A stretch of 64,000 bases of DNA from WHSW01 sp963705955 (GTDB lineage Bacteria > Actinomycetota > Thermoleophilia > Solirubrobacterales > 70-9), in NCBI GenBank assembly GCA_963705955.1, contig CAVPLH010000006.1:1426001-1490000 (forward strand), read 5' to 3'. The notes beneath the pieces are model-generated. The model was not told the origin of the DNA, made no database searches, and saw only the letters and a program-made list of their open reading frames with translations. Every line of letters starts with the position of its first letter. Positions within the stretch are counted from its first letter, which is position 1. Position numbers and translations under genes: made by a program. Below are positions 8,007 to 17,193 of the stretch, piece after piece.

Positions 8007-9151
8007 CCCGATCGCACGTACTGCCGGGGGACCCGCGACGAGACCGCGCAGACGATCTCGTAGTTGATCGTCTGCAGGCGCCCGGCGAGCTCCTCGGCGA
8101 GGATCCTCTCGCCGTCCTGGGCGCCGATCAGGACCGCGGCGCTCCCCGGTTCGACGGTCGTCCGCGGGCCGAGATCGATCGTCACGTTGTCCATCGACAC
8201 GGTGCCGACCAGCGGGTGGCGGCGGCCGTCGACGAGGACGTCGGCGTTGTTCGAGAGCGCCCTGCGGACGCCGTCGCCGTAGCCGATCGGCAACACCCCG
8301 ACCCGGGTCGCCCGCTGCGCGCGCCAGCTGCGCCCGTAGCCGGCGCTGTCGCCCGGCTCGAACTCCTTCACGTCGGCGACGTAGCTGCGCAGCTCGAGCG
8401 CCGGCTCGAGCTCGCGCGCCGCAGGGTCCTCGCCGAACGGGTCGAGCCCGTAGACGGCGACGCCGCAACGGACCATCTCGAAGTGAGCCGCATCGTCGGA
8501 GAGGGTCGCGGCGCTGTTCGCGGCGTGTCTGATCAGCCCGGGGTACTCGCGGCGAACCTGATCGGCCAACCCGGTGAAGCGGTCGAGCTGCTCGACGAAG
8601 AACTCGGAGCCGGGCTCGTCCGCGGTCGCGAAGTGGGTCCAGAAGCCGGTCAGCTCGACCTCCTCGACGTCGGACACCTTCGCCACCAGGTCGGCGACCG
8701 CGGCTGGATCGCGCTCGCCCAGCCGCCCCATCCCGGTGTCGTACTTGACGTGGACGCGCGGACGGACGCCGAGCGCCCCGGCGCGCGCCTGGACGAGCTC
8801 GAGGAACCCCCGCCGCCAGACCGCGATGTCCGCCTCGGCGCCGAGCGCGAGGTCGAGCTCGGCGGGGGTCAACGCGCCGAGGACGAGCAGCCGCGCCTCG
8901 GGCAGCGCGACACGAAGCGCGGCCGCCTCCGCAGCACCGGCAACCGCGAGCCACGTGGCGCCGCCGGCCAGCGCGGCCCGCCCGGACTCGACCGCGCCGT
9001 GCCCGTAGCCATCGGCCTTGACGACCGCGCACAACTCCGCTCCCGCGGCCAGCGCAGCGCGCAGCCGGACGCAGTTGCGCTCGATCGCCCCGAGATCGAC
9101 GATCGCGGTCGCTCGGGCCGCGGCGGGCTCCGCCCTCGCGGCCCCGCTCAC
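8003..9151 (-). CDS. alr: Alanine racemase
   Basis: PLP enzyme of 382 aa converting L- to D-alanine for peptidoglycan. The Schiff-base lysine lies in 'CAVVKADGYGHGA' (K45), and the catalytic tyrosine region is 'SAGYGRSWRAQ' followed by 'LPIGYGDGVRR'; 'VGTVSMDNVTIDLG' is the C-terminal domain signature. The start ATG 9151 overlaps the stop of the NAD(P)HX enzyme gene as ATGA, and the 3' end overlaps the cca-like gene the same way, so the three are translationally coupled. Same gene order (acpS, nnr, alr) is common in Actinobacteria. Confidence 0.96.
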   Translation of the reverse strand: MSGAARAEPAAARATAIVDLGAIERNCVRLRAALAAGAELCAVVKADGYGHGAVESGRAALAGGATWLAVAGAAEAAALRVALPEARLLVLGALTPAELDLALGAEADIAVWRRGFLELVQARAGALGVRPRVHVKYDTGMGRLGERDPAAVADLVAKVSDVEEVELTGFWTHFATADEPGSEFFVEQLDRFTGLADQVRREYPGLIRHAANSAATLSDDAAHFEMVRCGVAVYGLDPFGEDPAARELEPALELRSYVADVKEFEPGDSAGYGRSWRAQRATRVGVLPIGYGDGVRRALSNNADVLVDGRRHPLVGTVSMDNVTIDLGPRTTVEPGSAAVLIGAQDGERILAEELAGRLQTINYEIVCAVSSRVPRQYVRSG

Positions 9152-10675
9152 GTCTCCGCCCCCGCCCCGAGTCCAGCCGGGATCGCCTCGATCACGTCGG
9201 TCGCGATCACCGATTCGGCCGCCCCGATCCGGGTCGCCGCCGCGCGCCCGGCCCGAGCATGGGCGTAGACGGCGGCGGCGGCGGCGTCCGGGGCGGCGAG
9301 GCCCCGCGCGATCAGTGCCGCGACCATGCCGGTGAGCACGTCGCCCGTCCCCGCGGTCGCCAGCGCGGGGCTGTCGAGCCCGTTGACCGCCGGGTCGCCG
9401 TCGGGGCCCACGACGATCGAGTCGTCTCCCTTGAGGACGACCACGGCGCCGGAGCGCCTCGCCGCCTCGCGCGCGCTGGAGAGCCGATGCGCCCCGATCT
9501 CCTCCGAGCTGCGGTCGAGCAGCCGCCCGAGCTCACCCGCATGCGGCGTGATCACGGTCGGTGCGCGACGCTCGGCGAGCAGCTCCAGCCTCCCGCTCAG
9601 CGCTCCGAGCCCGTCGGCGTCGACGACCAGCGGCGCCTCGATCCGCGTCGCCAGCTCGCCGACCAGCAGCGGGGCCTGCTCGGCGCGCCCGAACCCCGGG
9701 CCGAGGGCGACGGCGGCCGCGCGCTCGGCGGCAGCGAGGACCCGCTCCGCGGCCTCTGCGGCGAGGCCGCCTCCGTCGCTCGGACATCCGATCGACATCA
9801 CCTCGGTCAGCTTCGTCGCGACGACCGGCTGGAGATCGGCGGGGACCGCGACCGTGGCGTAACCCGCACCGCTGCGGATCGCTGCGCTCGCGGCCATGCA
9901 GACCGCACCGGTGAGCCCGCGCGATCCGCCGACGATCAGCACCTCGCCGGAGCTGAACTTGGTCGAGTCGGCGCCGCGGCGAGGCAGCAGCTCGAGCACG
10001 CCGGGCCCGATCAGCCCTCCCGGCGGCGAGCCCGGCGGCTCCGGGCGGGATCCCGATCTCGACGATCCGCAGCTCGCCGCGGTGGCGCTTTCCGGGTGCG
10101 ATCCAGTGGCCGAGCTTCGCAGCGTGAAAAGCGACGGTGGCGTCGGCCCGCACGGCGGCGCCGGCGACCTCCCCGGTCGAGGCGTCGACGCCCGACGGGA
10201 TGTCGGCGGCGACGACCGGGGCGTCGCCGTTGATCGCTTCGATCGCGGTCGCGACCGGTTCGCGTGGCGCGCCTTCGAAACCCGTGCCGAAGATCGCATC
10301 GACGACGACTCCCGATCCGCGAAGCGCTGACCCGAGCTCCCCCGCCTCGAGCTCGCGAACCGAGCCCTCGAAGCGCTCCAGGTTCGCGGCCGCGTCCGCT
10401 GAGAGCTGGTCGGCGGGCCAGAGCAGCAGCAGCTCCGTTTCGAGCCCGGTCGCGGCGAGGTGGCGCGCCGCGACGATCCCGTCGCCACCGTTGTTGCCCT
10501 TCCCGCAGACGATCCGCGCCGGACCCGGCCGGGCGATCGCGAGCGCGACCTCGGCGAGCCCGCGGCCGGCCGCCTCCATCAGCTCGAGCGACGGGATGCC
10601 GCAGTCCTCGATCGCCCAGGCGTCGACGGCCCGCATCGTTCGCGCGTCGTGAAGCGGTGTGAGCCAGCTCCTCAC
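9148..10675 (-). CDS. nnr: Bifunctional NAD(P)H-hydrate epimerase / ADP-dependent dehydratase, frame shift near 10020
   Basis: Repairs hydrated NAD(P)H. The N-terminal YjeF_N epimerase domain has 'ARIVCGKGNNGGDGIVAAR' (about 53-71) and 'VVVDAIFGTGFEG'; the C-terminal YjeF_C kinase-fold dehydratase has 'GEVLIVGGSRGLTGAV', 'VDADGLGAL' and the ATP-binding 'ATAGTGDVLTGMVAALIA'. The domains are in different frames: 'IVEIGIPPGAAGLAAGG' joins 'LIGPGVLELLPRRG' if one G is removed from the run at about 10016-10022. With that correction the protein is about 508 aa, normal for the fused enzyme. The gene lies between acpS and alr. Confidence 0.92.
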
Positions 10676-10713
10676 GCGGCTCAGCGTACTCGCGCGCGCC
10701 GCCGCCTCGCCGG

Positions 10714-11094
10714 CTACGTCAGGGCTGACGGGCGGCCGCTCACCATCGCCGCGGCGTGGTCCCGCGAGTGGGTGAGCGAGACCGCGAGATCGAGCCCCTC
10801 GCGACGAGCGGCGGCCGCGGCGGAGCCGTGCAGAACGAGTCGGGGCGGCTCGTCGCCTCCGCCCGTGACCTCGACCTCTCTCATCCGCAGACCCCCGAGC
10901 CCGAGCGCCTTCAGGGCCGCCTCCTTGGCGGCGAAGCGCGCCGCGAGGTGCCGGGCGGGCCGGCCGCGAGCGGCGGCGAACTCGAGCTCCGCCGCGGAGA
11001 ACAGGCGCTCGGCGAGCCCGGGCCGGCGCGCGAGCGCGTTCTCGACCCGCTCGATCTCGATCAGGTCGATGCCGATCCCGGGCGCGGCGGCCAT
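10714..11094 (-). CDS. acpS: Holo-[acyl-carrier-protein] synthase
   Basis: Transfers 4'-phosphopantetheine from CoA to acyl carrier protein. The 126-residue length and both signatures fit: 'GIGIDLIEIERVENAL' with the Mg-binding aspartate at residue 9, and 'ARFAAKEAALKALG' with the Glu-Lys pair near 54-58. The last conserved piece 'VSLTHSRDHAAAMV' is intact. Start ATG 11094. It opens the acpS-nnr-alr-cca run; 38 bp separate it from nnr. Confidence 0.96.
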   Translation of the reverse strand: MAAAPGIGIDLIEIERVENALARRPGLAERLFSAAELEFAAARGRPARHLAARFAAKEAALKALGLGGLRMREVEVTGGGDEPPRLVLHGSAAAAARREGLDLAVSLTHSRDHAAAMVSGRPSALT

Positions 11095-11103
11095 GCCGGG
11101 ACG

Positions 11104-12676
11104 CTACTGCCCCGCCAGGGTCACGGTCGCACGGCCGACGGTCACCCCGTCCTCGTCTCGCATGCTGCCGGCGACCAGCGTCTCGAAGGCGCCGAGGTAG
11201 GGGGCCAGCGCGCGATAGTCGGGACCGCCGTCGTGGTCGCCCTGTGCGGCAACCTCGAAGAAGGTCGGCAAAAAGACGTAGAGCGCCGGCGCCAGCCCGG
11301 CGCCCAACGACTCGGTCGCGGCCCCGAAGCGATCGTCCTCGTTGAGCGTCTGATCGGGCTCCAGCGCCTGCTCGATCGTTCCCCCGATCACCGCGACGAC
11401 CCGGCCTCCGACGACCCCGGCCTCGAGCCCGCCGCCGAGTCCCGGGAGGCCGAGCGAGAAGCCGTAGTCCGCGCCCTGCGGCGGCCCCGAAGATCGGAGT
11501 CCGGTCTGCCGCTCGGCCAGCACCTGAGCAGCTCGCAGAAACGGTCGGGCCGCCTCCGGGTCATCGGTCTGCGCGATCACGCCCGCCTCGAATCCCGGCA
11601 CCCCGGTCCCCTGCACGTACCCGGCCCCGTCGCCGAGCCAGTCGAACGCGTCGCCCCGAAGCTCGAGGCCGGTGAGCTCGCGAGTCGTCCGCTCGAGCGA
11701 GCCGGATCCCGGCCGGCCGCTGTTCGAGAGCTCGTCGAACGTCCGCCCGAGCAGCGTGCCCAGACGGGGCACCGCCAGCGCCAACCAGGACCCGCCCGGC
11801 AGGTCTCCGAGCAGCGGCGACTCCCTGGTCGCCGCGGCCGGTGTGTCGATCATCGCCGCGAAGTCGATGCTGACGCTGCCCGGGCGTCGCGCTGAGCGCG
11901 GCGGCGACCGGCTGCGAGAACTCGGCGAGCAGCGGCTTCAGGACGTGGACGCCGCCTCCGTGCATGTCCCGTGCCGCGAGCTGTGCCTGCAGGACTGCGG
12001 TCGGCTCGAGATAGAGGGTCGCGAGCCGCGCTTCGGGGAGCGCACCGGTGCGATCGACGAACTCCTGGCTGTCGGCCAGCGATTCGCCCTCCGAGGCGTC
12101 GACGGCGACCTTGAAGGCCGGCTCGGTGCCGAGCACGAGGACATCGTCGACGATCCCGATCGCGACCCCCGGCTCGCGGGGCGCGACGTGGTAGTCGTAC
12201 TCGAATCCGGCGTAGCTGCGCTGCTCGTCCGTGCCCGGCGCCGACTCCCCGGCGCGGTGCACGAAGTCGCGCGCGGCGTCCGCATCGTCGACCGCGAGCA
12301 GGGCGGCGAAGTCCGGGATGCCGTCGGCGACCCGGCTGCTCTCGAACGAGCGCACGAACGCCGCGGCTCGATCGCCGAGCCAGGGCTCGACGTCGTCGGC
12401 GTAGCTGAGATCGAGGCCGGCGTCGGCGAACGAGCGGTCGAGCGCCTCGATCACGGGGGCCCGCGGATCGGAGATCCCGGCGACCCGCTCGGTGATCGCG
12501 GCGACCGCGGCGGCCTGGTCGGAGTCCGGGCTCAGGTTCGCCTCGACGTAGAGCGGCGCATCGGGCGGCACCAGCGAGGCGAGGTCCGCGGAGTCGCCAC
12601 CGGCACCGCAGCCGCCGACCAGCATGCTTGCCGCAAGGGCGAGCGCACCCCCTACCTTGAGAAGACCACGACGCAA
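11104..12676 (-). CDS. DUF3352-like secreted lipoprotein, frame shift near 11880
   Basis: Lipoprotein of unknown role with signal peptide 'LALAASMLVGGCGAG' whose lipobox cysteine lies near residue 23. The mature part begins 'LASLVPPDAPLYVEANLSP', the opening typical of the DUF3352 family, and contains several 'FAALLAVDDADAARDFV' type repeats of an alpha/beta unit. The C-terminal 250 residues, from 'MIDTPAAATRESPLLGDL' to 'TVGRATVTLAGQ', are in another frame. They join 'AALSATPGS' and 'VSIDFAAMIDTP' if one base of the CCCGGGC run near 11880 is dropped. Repaired length about 523 aa. It is followed by acpS after 9 bp. Confidence 0.82.
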
Positions 12677-12748
12677 GCGGGAGAGCTTAGCCGGGCGCTC
12701 AGCGCGCAGCCTCGTCCGACCGACCCGAAGCTTCCCGAGCGGCGCGGA

Positions 12749-14626
12749 CTATTCCACCGTCACGGTCTTCGCCAGGTTTCGCGGCTGGTCGACGTTGAGC
12801 CCGTTGAGCCGGGCGACGTGGTAGGCGAACAGCTGGAGCGGCACGATCGCGACGATCGGCTGCAGGATCCAGTCGGTGCGCGGCACGAACAGCACCTGGT
12901 CGGAGACCTCCGCGACCCGCTCGCAGCCCTCGGTCGCGACCGCGATCACGTCGGCGCCGCGCGCCCGCACCTCGGCGACGTTGGAGAGCATCTTCTCGAG
13001 CGTCGGGCTGTCGGTGGCGACCGCGACGACCGGCGTCTGCTCGTCGAGCAGCGCGATCGGGCCGTGCTTCATCTCGCCGGCGGCGTAGGCGTCCGCGGGG
13101 ATGTAGGAGATCTCCTTCAGCTTCAGCGCCGCCTCGAGGCAGACGGGAAGCCCGATGTTGCGGCCCAGGTAGAGGAAGAAGCGCTGCTGCGCGTGGCTGC
13201 GCGCAATCGCCCTCACCCTCGAGTCGACGGCGACGATCGTCTCCTGGATCAGGTGCGGGAGCGCCTTCAACTCGGCGACCAGCTCGGCGATCCGCTCCCG
13301 CGGCATCGTTCCGCGCGCCTCCGCGAGCCAGAGCCCGAGCATGTACATGACCGCGACCTGGCTCACGAACGTCTTCGTCGCGGCGACCCCGATCTCGATC
13401 CCGGCGCGGGTGTAGAGGACGGAGTCGGCATCCCGGGTGGCCTGGCTGCCCATCACGTTGGTGATCGCGAGCACGCTGGCACCGCGCTCGCGAGCCAGCC
13501 GCATCGCCGCGAGCGTGTCCGCCGTCTCGCCCGACTGGGTGATCCCGATCACGAGATCGTCATCGGAGACGACCGGATCGCGATAGCGGTACTCCGACGC
13601 GATATCCATCTCGACCGGGACCTTCGCCCACTTCTCGATCGCGTAACGGCCGACGAGGCCCGCGTGGTAGGAGGTGCCGCAGGCGACGATCACGATCCGG
13701 CGCACGGAGCGCGCGAGCTCGTCCGACAGCTCGAGCTCGGAGAGATCGACCCGGTCGAGCTCGGGGAGGCGGTCGGCGATCGTCTCGGCGACCGCGTCCG
13801 GCTGCTCGTGGATCTCCTTCATCATGAAGGTCGGGTAGCCGCCCTTCTCTGCCGCCTCCTCGTCCCAGGTCACCTCCTCGATCTCGCGCTCGACCGGCGT
13901 CCCGTCGGCCTCCGTGATCGTTGCCCCGTCGGGATCGACGGTCACGATCTCGCCGTTCTTGAGTCCGAGCACGTGGCGCGTCTCGGCCAGGAAGGCCGGG
14001 ATCGCGGAGGCGATGAAGCTCTCCTGCTCGCCGAGGCCGACGATCAGCGGGCACTCCTGCCGCGCGGCGACGAGCGCATCGGGGTGCTCGGCGTGCATGG
14101 CGACGAACGCGTAGTGGCCGCGGAGGTCCGAGAACGCCGCGCGGACCGCGGCGGTCAGGTCCCCGTCGTAGTGCTTCTCGATCAGATGGGCGACGATCTC
14201 CGCGTCGGTCTCGGAGCTGAACCGATGGCCCTCCTCGACGAGCGCCTTGTGGAGCTCGGAGTGGTTCTCGACGATCCCGTTGAGGACGATGTGGACGCTG
14301 TCGGAGCAGTCACCGTGAGGATGCGCGTTCTCCTCGGTGACTCGGCCGTGGGTCGCCCAGCGTGTATGACCGAGCCCGATCGTCGCCGGCGGCGCGGCGA
14401 CGGCGACGGCACCGCCCTCGCGCCCGGTGAGCGGGCGATCGGCGTCCAGGCCGACGGCGGCGCGTAGGTTGGAGAGGTTGCCGACCGCGCGGACGGTGTC
14501 GATCCGTCCCTCCTCGAGCAGCGAGATGCCCGCCGAGTCGTAACCGCGGTACTCGAGCTTCTCGAGCCCCGCGATCAGCAGGTCGCGGCAGGGACGCTGG
14601 CCGACGTATCCGATGATTCCGCACAT
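12749..14626 (-). CDS. glmS: Glutamine--fructose-6-phosphate aminotransferase (isomerizing)
   Basis: Makes glucosamine-6-phosphate from fructose-6-phosphate and glutamine, the first step to UDP-GlcNAc. The ATG at 14626 is followed directly by the class II amidotransferase Cys (MCGIIGYVGQRPCRDLL). Other glutaminase-domain marks are 'LGHTRWATHGRVTEENAHPH' and 'IVLNGIVENH'. Two SIS sugar-isomerase domains follow ('IVIACGTSYHAGLVG', 'SQSGET'-like 'ITQSGETADTLAAM'). The end is canonical: 'VDQPRNLAKTVTVE'. 625 aa. Upstream sits a heptamer-repeat tract and glmM; no glmS ribozyme core was seen. Confidence 0.97.
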   Translation of the reverse strand: MCGIIGYVGQRPCRDLLIAGLEKLEYRGYDSAGISLLEEGRIDTVRAVGNLSNLRAAVGLDADRPLTGREGGAVAVAAPPATIGLGHTRWATHGRVTEENAHPHGDCSDSVHIVLNGIVENHSELHKALVEEGHRFSSETDAEIVAHLIEKHYDGDLTAAVRAAFSDLRGHYAFVAMHAEHPDALVAARQECPLIVGLGEQESFIASAIPAFLAETRHVLGLKNGEIVTVDPDGATITEADGTPVEREIEEVTWDEEAAEKGGYPTFMMKEIHEQPDAVAETIADRLPELDRVDLSELELSDELARSVRRIVIVACGTSYHAGLVGRYAIEKWAKVPVEMDIASEYRYRDPVVSDDDLVIGITQSGETADTLAAMRLARERGASVLAITNVMGSQATRDADSVLYTRAGIEIGVAATKTFVSQVAVMYMLGLWLAEARGTMPRERIAELVAELKALPHLIQETIVAVDSRVRAIARSHAQQRFFLYLGRNIGLPVCLEAALKLKEISYIPADAYAAGEMKHGPIALLDEQTPVVAVATDSPTLEKMLSNVAEVRARGADVIAVATEGCERVAEVSDQVLFVPRTDWILQPIVAIVPLQLFAYHVARLNGLNVDQPRNLAKTVTVE

Positions 14627-14661
14627 GGGGAGGTACAGGGTAGAGGCGGGGTGCCGAGGAG

Positions 14662-14738
14662 GAGCAGGGAGCAGGGAGCAGGGAGCAGGGAGCTGCGAGC
14701 TGCGAGCTGCGGCTGGCAGCTGGCAGCTGGCAGGGGGC
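14662..14738. repeat. Tandem heptamer tract between glmM and glmS
   Basis: Eleven contiguous 7-bp units read on the + strand: GAGCAGG four times, GAGCTGC three times, GGCTGGC, AGCTGGC twice, AGGGGGC. The tract fills almost the whole glmM-glmS spacer. A related tract with the same period and AGCNNGG-like units lies at 40318-40415. It resembles the short tandemly repeated sequences known in some cyanobacteria; here the function is unknown. Confidence 0.93.
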
Positions 14739-14745
14739 TGCTCCG

Positions 14746-16071
14746 TCAGGCGCGCTCGATGAGCGCGACCAATCGTGCGCAGACTGCCTCGGCCTCGTCG
14801 CGCTCGGGTGCCTCGACCATCACGCGGATCAGCGACTCGGTGCCGGAGGGGCGCACGAGTACCCGCCCGCGGCCCTCGAGGGCTGCGCTCTCGCGCTCGA
14901 CCGCTTCCCGGAGCGGACTTCCCGCCGCGACCGCATCGCGGTCGGCGACCCGGACGTTCTCGAGCACCTGAGGCAGGCGCTCGATCGGCCGCGCCTCGGC
15001 GAGATCGGCGCCGCCGAGTGCCTCCAGCGTCAGCAGCGCCGCGGCGATCCCGTCGCCGGTCGGGGCGAAATCGGTCCAGATCAGATGGCCCGACTGCTCG
15101 CCGCCGAATCCCCACTCGCGGCTCTCGAGCTCGGCCGAGACGCTGCGGTCGCCGACCGGGGTCGTCGCGACCTCGATCCCCGCCGCGGCCATCGCGTTGT
15201 GGAAGCCGTAGTTGCTCATCACGGTCACCGCGACACCACCGCCGAGCCGCCCCGCGCCGGCGAGGTGCGTGGCGATCAGGGCGATCAGCTCGTCGCCGTC
15301 GCGGAGCAACCCGTCGGAGTCCACGGCCAGGACCCGGTCGCCGTCGCCGTCGAACGCGAACCCGATCGACGCGCCGCTCGCCTTCACCCGCTCGATCAAC
15401 GCCTCGGGATCGGTCGATCCGCAACCACGGTTGATGTTGTGCCCGTCGGGCACCGCGGCGATCGCCTCGACGTCGGCACCGAGCCTGCCGAAGATCGCCG
15501 GCGCGGCTCGATAGGTGGAGCCGTTGGCGCAGTCGAGGACGATCCGCCGCCCCGAGAGGTCGAGCCGAAACGTTCGCTCGAGCTCGCGCAGGTAGTCGGC
15601 GAGCCCGCCCTCGAGCTCGCGGACCCGTCCGATCCCGTCACCGCCGGCGGACGAGCCTCCGCCGTCGGTCGGCTGGACGAGCGCCTCGATCTCCGCCTCG
15701 AGCTCGCCCGCGAGCTTGCGGCCATCGGCCCCGAAGAACTTGATCCCGTTGTCCTGCCACGGGTTGTGCGAGGCGGAGACGACCGCCGCGAGGTCAAGCC
15801 CGAGCCGCCTGACGAGGATCGAAGCCGCCGGGGTGGGAATCACCCCCGCGCAGAGCGCGTCGCCCCCGGCCTCGGCGATCCCGGCCGCGAGCCCGCACTC
15901 GAGCATCGGCCCGGACTCACGCGTGTCGCGGACGATCAGCACCTGGGGGCGCGCCGCAGGGCAGACCGCCGTCGCGGCACGCCCGAGCGCCAGCGCCAGC
16001 TCCGCCGTCAGCTGCTCTCCGGCCACCCCGCGAACACCGTCGGTTCCGAAGAGTTTTCGGTTCACGTTCAT
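14746..16071 (-). CDS. glmM: Phosphoglucosamine mutase
   Basis: Converts glucosamine-6-phosphate to glucosamine-1-phosphate, between GlmS and GlmU. The 441-aa protein starts 'KLFGTDGVRGVAGEQLTAEL', has the phosphoserine loop 'VVSASHNPWQDNGIKFFG' (about 97-114), the Mg loop 'GFAFDGDGDRVLAVD', the sugar-binding 'GGEQSGHLIW' and the C-terminal phosphate-binding 'VRPSGTESLIRVMVEA'. Start ATG 16071. It lies between rpsI and glmS on the same strand, the usual actinobacterial order. Confidence 0.97.
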   Translation of the reverse strand: MNVNRKLFGTDGVRGVAGEQLTAELALALGRAATAVCPAARPQVLIVRDTRESGPMLECGLAAGIAEAGGDALCAGVIPTPAASILVRRLGLDLAAVVSASHNPWQDNGIKFFGADGRKLAGELEAEIEALVQPTDGGGSSAGGDGIGRVRELEGGLADYLRELERTFRLDLSGRRIVLDCANGSTYRAAPAIFGRLGADVEAIAAVPDGHNINRGCGSTDPEALIERVKASGASIGFAFDGDGDRVLAVDSDGLLRDGDELIALIATHLAGAGRLGGGVAVTVMSNYGFHNAMAAAGIEVATTPVGDRSVSAELESREWGFGGEQSGHLIWTDFAPTGDGIAAALLTLEALGGADLAEARPIERLPQVLENVRVADRDAVAAGSPLREAVERESAALEGRGRVLVRPSGTESLIRVMVEAPERDEAEAVCARLVALIERA

Positions 16072-16105
16072 CCGATCAGGGCTCCCGAGGGTCCGAGAAA
16101 GGCAA

Positions 16106-16122
16106 GCCTGTCAAGGACAGGC
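16106..16122 (-). terminator. Hairpin between rpsI and glmM
   Basis: Perfect 7-bp stem GCCTGTC / GACAGGC with a 3-nt loop, followed on the - strand by TTGCCTTTCTC. It lies directly after rpsI. The U-tract is weak, so it may only attenuate transcription into glmM. Confidence 0.5.
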
Positions 16123-16140
16123 GCCGCTTTGCAAGGGCAC

Positions 16141-17193
16141 TCAGCGCTTCGAGAACTGCGGCCGCTTGCGTGCCTTCTTGAGCCCCGCCTTACGGCGCTC
16201 CTTGCGGCGCGCATCGCGGGTCAGCAGGCCGCGGCGCTTGAGCTCCGGGCGCAGATCCGGGTCGATCTCGCAAAGCGCGCGGGCGACGGCGTGGCGAACG
16301 GCGCCCGCCTGGCCCGAGATCCCGCCACCGTGAACGCGGACGGCGACGTTGACGTTCGACTCGTAGCCGGCGGTGAGCAGCGGCTGGCGCGCGAGCGTGC
16401 GCAGGTACTGGCGGGGAAAGTACTCGTCGAGGGGCCGGCTGTTGACGACGAAGCCGCCGTCGCCGGCGCGGATCACGACGCGGGCGATCGAGCTCTTGCG
16501 CTTGCCGGTCGCCTGGACGCTCGTCTCCGTGCCGAGCTCGACCCGGGCCCCGTGGGCGAGGGGCTCGTCGCCGGCCTCGGCCTCGGCCTCGAGCCGGGCG
16601 CGCTCCTCCTCCTCCGCCTCGAGCCGGGCGCGCTCCTCGGCGCTCAGCTCGCGCTCGGGCTCGAGCGCGATCGGCTCGAGCTCGGCGCCGGGCGGCTGAT
16701 CCTTGGCCTTCGGCTGCTCGGCCGCGGGTCCGGGGCGGGGCTGCTCGGCGGCGGGCTCCGCCGTCGGGAGTCGGCTCGGCCGGCGCCTCGGGCTCGGCAG
16801 CGGGCGTTTCGGCGGCGGGCTCCTCGGCGGCGGGCTCCTCAGCGGCGGGCTCGTTTCCGAAGCGGGCTCGTCGGCGGCGGGCTGATCAGCGGCGGGCTCG
16901 GCCGCCGGCTGCTCCTCGGGCGCCTGCTCGGCCTGAGGCTCCTCGGGCGCCTGCTCGGCCTGAGGCTCCTCGGGCGGCGACTCGTCGGCCGCCGGCTGCT
17001 CGGCCTGCTCCGCCGAGGGCTGCTCGGCGGGCGGCTGGTCGTCGGCCGCCGGCTGCTCGGCCTGCTCCGCCGGGGGCTGCTCGGCGGGCGGCTGGTCGTC
17101 GGCCGCCGGTTGCTCCGCCTGAGGCTGGTCGGCCTCGGGCTCGTTCCCGGCGGGCTCCTCCGGGGTCTCGTCCTGTCGCTCTTCGTCTGTCAC
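16141..17193 (-). CDS. rpsI: 30S ribosomal protein S9 with very long Glu/Pro/Ala/Gln-rich N-terminal tail
   Basis: The last 130 residues are a complete uS9: 'VQATGKRKSSIARVVIRAG', 'RPLDEYFPRQYLR', 'VRVHGGGISGQAGAVRHAVA', and the tail 'GLKKARKRPQFSKR' that contacts P-site tRNA. About 215 residues of low-complexity acidic sequence precede it, full of 'PAEQ' and 'EEPQAEQAP' units. S9 elsewhere is about 130-170 aa. The start GTG 17193 overlaps the rplM stop as GTGA. Between about 16855 and 16765 the residues switch from acidic to Ser/Pro/Arg ('SPPLRSPPPRSPPPKR'); another frame there reads EPAAE repeats, so two compensating indels are likely. The core is unaffected. Confidence 0.93.
   Translation of the reverse strand: MTDEERQDETPEEPAGNEPEADQPQAEQPAADDQPPAEQPPAEQAEQPAADDQPPAEQPSAEQAEQPAADESPPEEPQAEQAPEEPQAEQAPEEQPAAEPAADQPAADEPASETSPPLRSPPPRSPPPKRPLPSPRRRPSRLPTAEPAAEQPRPGPAAEQPKAKDQPPGAELEPIALEPERELSAEERARLEAEEEERARLEAEAEAGDEPLAHGARVELGTETSVQATGKRKSSIARVVIRAGDGGFVVNSRPLDEYFPRQYLRTLARQPLLTAGYESNVNVAVRVHGGGISGQAGAVRHAVARALCEIDPDLRPELKRRGLLTRDARRKERRKAGLKKARKRPQFSKR

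Noticed and set aside
14662..14738. Heptamer tracts as a CRISPR array
   Set aside because: Units are 7 bp and contiguous, without spacers of regular length and without cas genes.
14627..14745. glmS ribozyme upstream of glmS
   Set aside because: The spacer consists of the heptamer tract only; none of the ribozyme core is present.
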